Below the pieces are notes generated by a model. It worked only from the letters and a program-made list of their open reading frames with translations. It was not told the DNA's origin and searched no databases. From assembly GCF_022601975.1 (NCBI RefSeq), contig NZ_JAKVIR010000024.1, positions 1-42,942 on the forward strand: a stretch of 42,942 nt of DNA, written 5' to 3'. A program made the position numbers and the translations under genes. Source of the stretch: Pontibacter sp. E15-1 (GTDB lineage Bacteria; Bacteroidota; Bacteroidia; Cytophagales; Hymenobacteraceae). Every line of letters starts with the position of its first letter. The first letter of the stretch is position 1. This document shows, in pieces, positions 38,657 to 42,942 of the stretch.

Positions 38657-40168
38657 ATGGCGAATATTGGCAGAATTACCCAGGTTATCGGTCCGGTGGT
38701 GGACGTTAGCTTTGTGGGTGACAACATTAAGCTACCAAATATTTTGGATGCCCTTCAAGTGACGAAAGAAAATGGCCAGGTAATCGTGCTGGAAGTTCAG
38801 AATCACCTCGGCGAAGACCGTGTACGTACCATCGCGATGGACTCCACAGAAGGTCTTTCCCGCGGTATTGAAGTGCTTGACCTGGGTGGCCCTATCAAAA
38901 TGCCGACAGGCGAGGGTATCAAAGGTCGTCTTTTCAACGTGATCGGCGAAGCCATTGACGGTATACCGCAGCCTGTGAGCACAGGTGGTCTGCCCATCCA
39001 CAGAGCTGCCCCTCGTTTCGAGGATCTTGCCACTTCCTCCGAAGTGCTTTTCACGGGTATCAAAGTAATCGACCTGATCGAGCCATACGCAAAAGGCGGT
39101 AAAATCGGTCTGTTCGGTGGTGCCGGTGTAGGTAAAACGGTATTGATTCAGGAGTTGATCAACAACATCGCGAAAGCGCACGGCGGTCTTTCTGTGTTTG
39201 CCGGTGTGGGTGAGCGTACGCGTGAGGGTAACGACTTGCTTCGTGAGATGATCGAGGCAGGTATCGTGCGCTACGGCGAGGCGTTCCTGGAGTCGCTGGA
39301 GCACGGCGGCTGGGATATTTCTAAAGTAGACCTGGAAGAACTGAAAGAGTCGAAGGCGACCTTCGTGTTCGGACAGATGAACGAGCCTCCTGGGGCACGT
39401 GCCCGTGTGGCCCTCTCTGGACTGACGATGGCGGAGTACTACCGCGATGGTGAGCCAGGCTCAAGCGACGCTGGCCGCGACATCCTTTTCTTCGTGGATA
39501 ACATTTTCCGTTTCACGCAGGCGGGTTCTGAGGTGTCGGCCCTTTTGGGTCGTATGCCATCAGCGGTAGGCTATCAGCCAACGCTGGCCACCGAGATGGG
39601 TGCCATGCAGGAGCGTATCACGTCTACAAAGCGTGGTTCCATTACATCGGTGCAGGCGGTATACGTGCCTGCGGATGACTTGACTGACCCGGCCCCGGCA
39701 ACAACGTTTGCCCACCTGGACGCAACTACAGTACTTTCCCGTAAAATCTCTGAGCTTGGTATCTACCCTGCCGTAGACCCGCTGGACTCTACGTCCCGTA
39801 TCCTTTCTCCGGACGTGGTAGGCGAGGAGCACTACAACACCGCGCAGCGTGTAAAAGAGATCCTTCAGCGTTACAAAGAACTTCAGGATATCATTGCCAT
39901 CCTGGGTATGGACGAGCTTTCTGACGAGGACAAGCTGGCCGTGCACAGAGCGCGCCGCGTGCAGCGTTTCCTGTCGCAGCCTTTCCACGTGGCAGAGCAG
40001 TTCACAGGCCTGAAAGGGGTACTGGTTGACATCAAGGACACCATCAAAGGCTTCAACGAGATCATGGACGGTAAGTATGACCACCTTCCGGAGTCTGCCT
40101 TTAACCTGGTGGGTACCATCGAAGATGCGGTTGCCAAAGGCGAGCGCATGATGGCCGAAGCAAAATAA
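38657..40168 (+). CDS. atpD: F1Fo ATP synthase subunit beta
   Basis: A 503-residue catalytic subunit of the F1 head. The P-loop is GLFGGAGVGKTV (about 150-161), the GVGERTREGNDL segment carries the catalytic Glu region, and ALSGLTMAEYYRD and DELSDEDKL (the DELSEED lever) are present. The length is slightly above average, as in Bacteroidota. Only atpD and atpC are here; the remaining atp genes lie elsewhere, the split order usual in this phylum. Confidence 0.98.
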   Translation: MANIGRITQVIGPVVDVSFVGDNIKLPNILDALQVTKENGQVIVLEVQNHLGEDRVRTIAMDSTEGLSRGIEVLDLGGPIKMPTGEGIKGRLFNVIGEAIDGIPQPVSTGGLPIHRAAPRFEDLATSSEVLFTGIKVIDLIEPYAKGGKIGLFGGAGVGKTVLIQELINNIAKAHGGLSVFAGVGERTREGNDLLREMIEAGIVRYGEAFLESLEHGGWDISKVDLEELKESKATFVFGQMNEPPGARARVALSGLTMAEYYRDGEPGSSDAGRDILFFVDNIFRFTQAGSEVSALLGRMPSAVGYQPTLATEMGAMQERITSTKRGSITSVQAVYVPADDLTDPAPATTFAHLDATTVLSRKISELGIYPAVDPLDSTSRILSPDVVGEEHYNTAQRVKEILQRYKELQDIIAILGMDELSDEDKLAVHRARRVQRFLSQPFHVAEQFTGLKGVLVDIKDTIKGFNEIMDGKYDHLPESAFNLVGTIEDAVAKGERMMAEAK

Positions 40169-40178
40169 TTTCGAATTA

Positions 40179-40260
40179 GTTACGAGTTACGAATTCTGAG
40201 TTACGAGTTGGCTTTTGCCACTTATAACTCGGAACTCGGAACTCAAAACTCATAACTAAT
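40179..40260. repeat. Inverted pair of heptamer arrays between atpD and atpC
   Basis: GTTACGA, GTTACGA, ATTCTGA, GTTACGA, GTTGGCT (40179-40213) face AACTCGG, AACTCGG, AACTCAA, AACTCAT, AACTAAT (40226-40260). The right array is an imperfect reverse complement of the left, giving a hairpin with a short loop, directly before the atpC start at 40265. Confidence 0.85.
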
Positions 40261-40264
40261 AAAG

Positions 40265-40510
40265 ATGTATTTAGAGATAATCACGCCTGATAAAAAGGTT
40301 TTTGCCGGTGAGGTTGTATCGGCCCAGTTCCCCGGAACCAACGGTTCTTTCGAAGTGCTGGACCTGCACGCCCCGCTCATCAGCACCATGGAGAGCGGCC
40401 GGATTCGCATCACAACGTCAGCAGGACAGGAGTTCTACACCGTTGACGGTGGCGTGGTGGAAGTACTGAACAACAAGATTATTGTGCTGGCGGAGTCTGT
40501 AATAGCTTAG
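40265..40510 (+). CDS. atpC: F1Fo ATP synthase subunit epsilon, short form
   Basis: Subunit epsilon of the F1 central stalk. The 81-residue product is only the N-terminal beta-sandwich domain (MYLEIITPDKKVFAGEVVSAQFPGTNGSF, GRIRIT, EFYTVDGGVVEVLNNKIIVL); the C-terminal helical hairpin that inhibits ATP hydrolysis in other bacteria is absent. The short form is usual in Bacteroidota. It follows atpD by 96 bases, filled with a heptamer hairpin, and is closed by a strong terminator. Confidence 0.96.
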   Translation: MYLEIITPDKKVFAGEVVSAQFPGTNGSFEVLDLHAPLISTMESGRIRITTSAGQEFYTVDGGVVEVLNNKIIVLAESVIA

Positions 40511-40523
40511 CAGCCCATTCGAT

Positions 40524-40572
40524 AAAACAACAAGGCCTCCTGCTTTTCGTGAGCAGGAGGCCTTGTTGTTTT
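40524..40572 (+). terminator. Hairpin terminator of atpDC
   Basis: Arms of 21 bases (40524-40544 and 40552-40572), with core CAAGGCCTCCTGC, around a seven-base loop and ending in T. It starts about 14 bases after the atpC stop. Confidence 0.9.
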
Positions 40573-40633
40573 TAAAGACCAAATATATACCTTTCCTCGT
40601 CAACGTGTATCTGGCATCGCGGAGGGAATTCGG

Positions 40634-42199
40634 CTACTTTCTGGTTACTTTCCAGATCACCCCGGTGCCAGGCTGGTAGGCGTAGGGTGGCCGTCTGCTC
40701 ATGTCGATCTTTACTACACCATAATCCACGATGTACATGGCACCGTCCGGACCGAAACGCAGGCCAAACGGACGCTCAATACCTGAGCCCTCTGGTCCCT
40801 GCATCGAGGCTGGGCCCGGCTGCATGTTGCGGATAAACGGATGCAACTGGCCAGTGGCAGGATCTATCATCACCACCTGACTTCCGGCAGCGGCTTTGCC
40901 TCTGAGGGGGTTGGTGGGCGGCGCAAGGTCTCCCCACTCAGCCACAAACACATGCCCGGCCATGCTGCCCCACGAGTCCGGGGCCACATCCATCATACTC
41001 GGCGATGAGTTTACTTCATGTTTTCCGAGTACTACGGAAGGGTCTGGCGGGGTGAGCCCACTGGCTTGATGGTCAATCACGAAGCCCAGGTTTTTCCCCT
41101 GCGGCTGTCCGTTTACCACTACCATGGCTTGCAGGCTGTCGGGCACCTCAAACTTAGCGTTTGTCAGCGGCTCGCGCCCAGCCGAGAAATCCGGAATGCC
41201 ATACCATTTCCCTTTCTCTATGCGCAGGCTGGCATCCACATCGTCGTTCACGGGGCGGGAGCCCCGCACGTCGTAGCCATTCTCGGCGGCATACATGGCC
41301 CCGGTCTTCTTATCCCAGGCCAGGCCGATCAGGTTCCGGAAGCCCCAGGCATGCGTCTCTAAGGTGCCCATTGGGTTGTGCGGATCAAAGGAGAGTATGG
41401 AACCTCCGCAAAGTGTCATCCCCTTGATCACCTGACCCGGAGTGGAGGGGGTGCCGAAGGGCAGGAACGCACCGGTCAGTACTGTGTCGCCCGGATCTTC
41501 TGTTCTGAAGTCAGGTGTTTTGAAGTTGCTGCCCACCAGCACAATGTCCTGGCAGGGAACGGCGTGCACGTCCGGGCTTTTCATGACCCAGGGGGCGACG
41601 GACATGTCGATCACACCCGCGTTTCCGGCAGGCCCAACGGCCACGTACATGCGCCCGTCGGGGCCCATCCGAATGTCGTTGATCTGATGTTCAGCCTGAC
41701 TGTCGATGATGCCTTTGAAGAGTGTCTGCACCTGCCCGTCCTTGGTCACGCGCGACACGGCACCCGTCAGGTCATCGGCCCGGTGCGTGATGTAGAATGC
41801 GCCATCATACCAGGTAAGGCCCACCACTGAGTTCTGGATGCCCTTGCCTGCCAAATCCACTACTTCTGTCGTCTTGCCGTGTTTTACCTGCAAAATACGC
41901 ATCGAGGCTCTTTTCTCTGGCTCAAGCCCTCCTCCTGCCTCTACCACATACATGTTTCCCGCATCATCCCAGGTAACGCTGGTCGGAAGGTTCAGCCCTC
42001 TGGCTACTTTCTCCACTTTATACCCATCGGGCACTTGCAAGGTCGAGAACTCCACTTCCCCGTCATCTTTGTCTCTGCACCCCGACAGGGTCACGGCATA
42101 GAGCATAAAAAGTAGCGGAAGGTACATCCACCTGCCAAATAGGTTTCTGCCATGTGGCAGTACTTTCGCATCATTCTGTTTTGTACTGTTAGTTTTCAT
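40634..42199 (-). CDS. Lipoprotein with PQQ sugar-dehydrogenase-like propeller
   Basis: A 521-residue lipoprotein (lipobox LSGC, Cys41) with a six-bladed beta-propeller of the soluble glucose-dehydrogenase/NHL group. Blade motifs include GLNLPTSVTWDDAGNMYVVEAGG, IRMGPDGRMYVAVGPAGNAG, HAWGFRNLIGLAWDKKTGAMYAAENG and RFGPDGAMYIVDYG. Whether it binds PQQ and oxidises a sugar is not shown; many relatives are annotated only by fold. The start at 42199 gives MKTNSTKQND; an in-frame extension to 42403 lacks signal-peptide character. It is convergent with atpC, separated by its terminator. Confidence 0.85.
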   Translation of the reverse strand: MKTNSTKQNDAKVLPHGRNLFGRWMYLPLLFMLYAVTLSGCRDKDDGEVEFSTLQVPDGYKVEKVARGLNLPTSVTWDDAGNMYVVEAGGGLEPEKRASMRILQVKHGKTTEVVDLAGKGIQNSVVGLTWYDGAFYITHRADDLTGAVSRVTKDGQVQTLFKGIIDSQAEHQINDIRMGPDGRMYVAVGPAGNAGVIDMSVAPWVMKSPDVHAVPCQDIVLVGSNFKTPDFRTEDPGDTVLTGAFLPFGTPSTPGQVIKGMTLCGGSILSFDPHNPMGTLETHAWGFRNLIGLAWDKKTGAMYAAENGYDVRGSRPVNDDVDASLRIEKGKWYGIPDFSAGREPLTNAKFEVPDSLQAMVVVNGQPQGKNLGFVIDHQASGLTPPDPSVVLGKHEVNSSPSMMDVAPDSWGSMAGHVFVAEWGDLAPPTNPLRGKAAAGSQVVMIDPATGQLHPFIRNMQPGPASMQGPEGSGIERPFGLRFGPDGAMYIVDYGVVKIDMSRRPPYAYQPGTGVIWKVTRK

Positions 42200-42789
42200 A
42201 CATTTTAATGAGTTATGAATTAAAGAAATTTGTAAAATCACCCCCTGAGCACTAAGGACACCGCAGAGAACCGGCAGGGAGGGCAAATAAAAGAAGGGCG
42301 AAAGCGCCTGAACGGCGATGGAATAGGTAGTTGCGAAGCGCTGAGTGGAGCAGTTAAAAGCCCAAGCAGAGCCGTACTGATTAGCTTTAACGACGTGAGG
42401 CATTTCAGGTTATAAGAACCGGTGTTAATTAGACATTTATGTTGTTTGATGAATGGGATGGGCGGCACTGTTTCACAAGTTTTTTTCCAAAGCAAGCAGC
42501 ACATGGGCTTGCAAGCAGCCTGTTATGACGGTGTGATAATTAGGATGTGCTGTATACTAAGCGCTAGGGGTGCTCTGCTCGCGGTAAATAGAGGGCACAT
42601 GGCGAATTAGCGCCTATGCAAATATTGCAATTCGTGCGGCTTAAACTAGGCGTTTGGTGCCAGGAGATTCTCCGGCTTAAACTCATGAAAAACTTTTCTT
42701 TGTGGTATTTTATGAGGCCAGTTTTTGTTTGCCAGCGTTCCCTTGCCGTTGGTAATAATACCATTGTTGATCAAGTATAACCTATACAA

Positions 42790-42877
42790 GACTTTCGCAT
42801 CTAATCGAAACACAGAGCGAAAGCAGTCTGCATCCTGCCGTTGTTGCGTCTTTTGACCAACAACTTGTTGGTCAAAA
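42790..42877. repeat. Dispersed palindromic repeat, copy B
   Basis: The second copy of the repeat at 3528-3631. It holds GACTTTCGCATCTAATCGAA, AGCAGTCTGCATCCTGCCG and a perfect palindrome with 13-base arms (42851-42863 and 42865-42877) centred on one base. The left outer arm, TTGTTGCGTC, is intact here. The surrounding 42200-42942 shows no gene I can support. Confidence 0.75.
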
Positions 42878-42942
42878 TAAGCCAGGAGACGGGCGTGGAC
42901 GGCGACAAGAAGGTAAACGGGAGGAAGCAGCACGTGATCACC

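Noticed and set aside
42646..42933. Open frame of 95 codons at the right edge
   Set aside because: It crosses repeat copy B and has no family signature.

Overview
The window is a piece of a Bacteroidota (Cytophagales) chromosome, most likely Hymenobacteraceae and Pontibacter-like. The basis is the gene content (DUF5606, DUF3050, a short ATP synthase epsilon subunit, a PorT homologue beside a ubiE/menG methyltransferase, L25/Ctc, REP-type palindromes) and promoters of the Bacteroidota type (TTG or TTTG, about 19-23 bases, TAnnTTTG). The genus is an inference. The backbone is visibly GC-rich. Two blocks, about 1-2100 and 18900-22240, are clearly AT-richer.

Layout. 1-2100: two genes of unknown function and a GNAT acetyltransferase, separated by imperfect palindromes that resemble integron attC sites. 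2131-4880: a perR-like regulator with its 2-Cys peroxiredoxin behind a promoter/operator, then an enoyl-CoA hydratase and a small membrane protein. 5028-8341 (minus): aspartate kinase, a small unknown, DUF5606, a TonB-C protein and the GTPase EngB/YsxC. 9033-13362 (plus): a PorE-like OmpA/TPR/beta-propeller protein, ubiE/menG, porT and an SDR oxidoreductase. 13363-14209 is a gene-free stretch of nested repeats. 14210-17525: two paralogous lipoproteins with a kinase-like motif set and GD-rich C-termini. 17945-18787: menB, which shares the menaquinone pathway with menG. 18988-22156 (minus): mazEF, mntA-hepT and two membrane proteins, again with attC-like palindromes between them.

22400-30412: typA/bipA, an msrB lipoprotein, DUF3050, small unknowns, metG and a GAF protein. 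30681-33340: an MFS transporter, a REP-associated tyrosine transposase (RAYT) with an N-terminal frameshift, surrounded and invaded by its presumed REP palindromes, and pth. 33541-37735: rplY, prs, tRNA-Gln(TTG) and purL. 37981-42199: a small unknown, atpD-atpC and a lipoprotein with a sugar-dehydrogenase-like propeller. The last 740 bases hold no convincing gene but contain the second copy of a palindromic repeat also found at 3528-3631.

The most unusual content is in the non-coding DNA: the attC-like cassette blocks, the RAYT/REP cluster, five arrays of tandem 7-base repeats each with its own consensus (three of them folded as inverted pairs), a two-copy long palindrome, and a frequent GGTATA/TATACC word on both strands. 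Among proteins, the paired lipoproteins are the best candidates for an undescribed activity.
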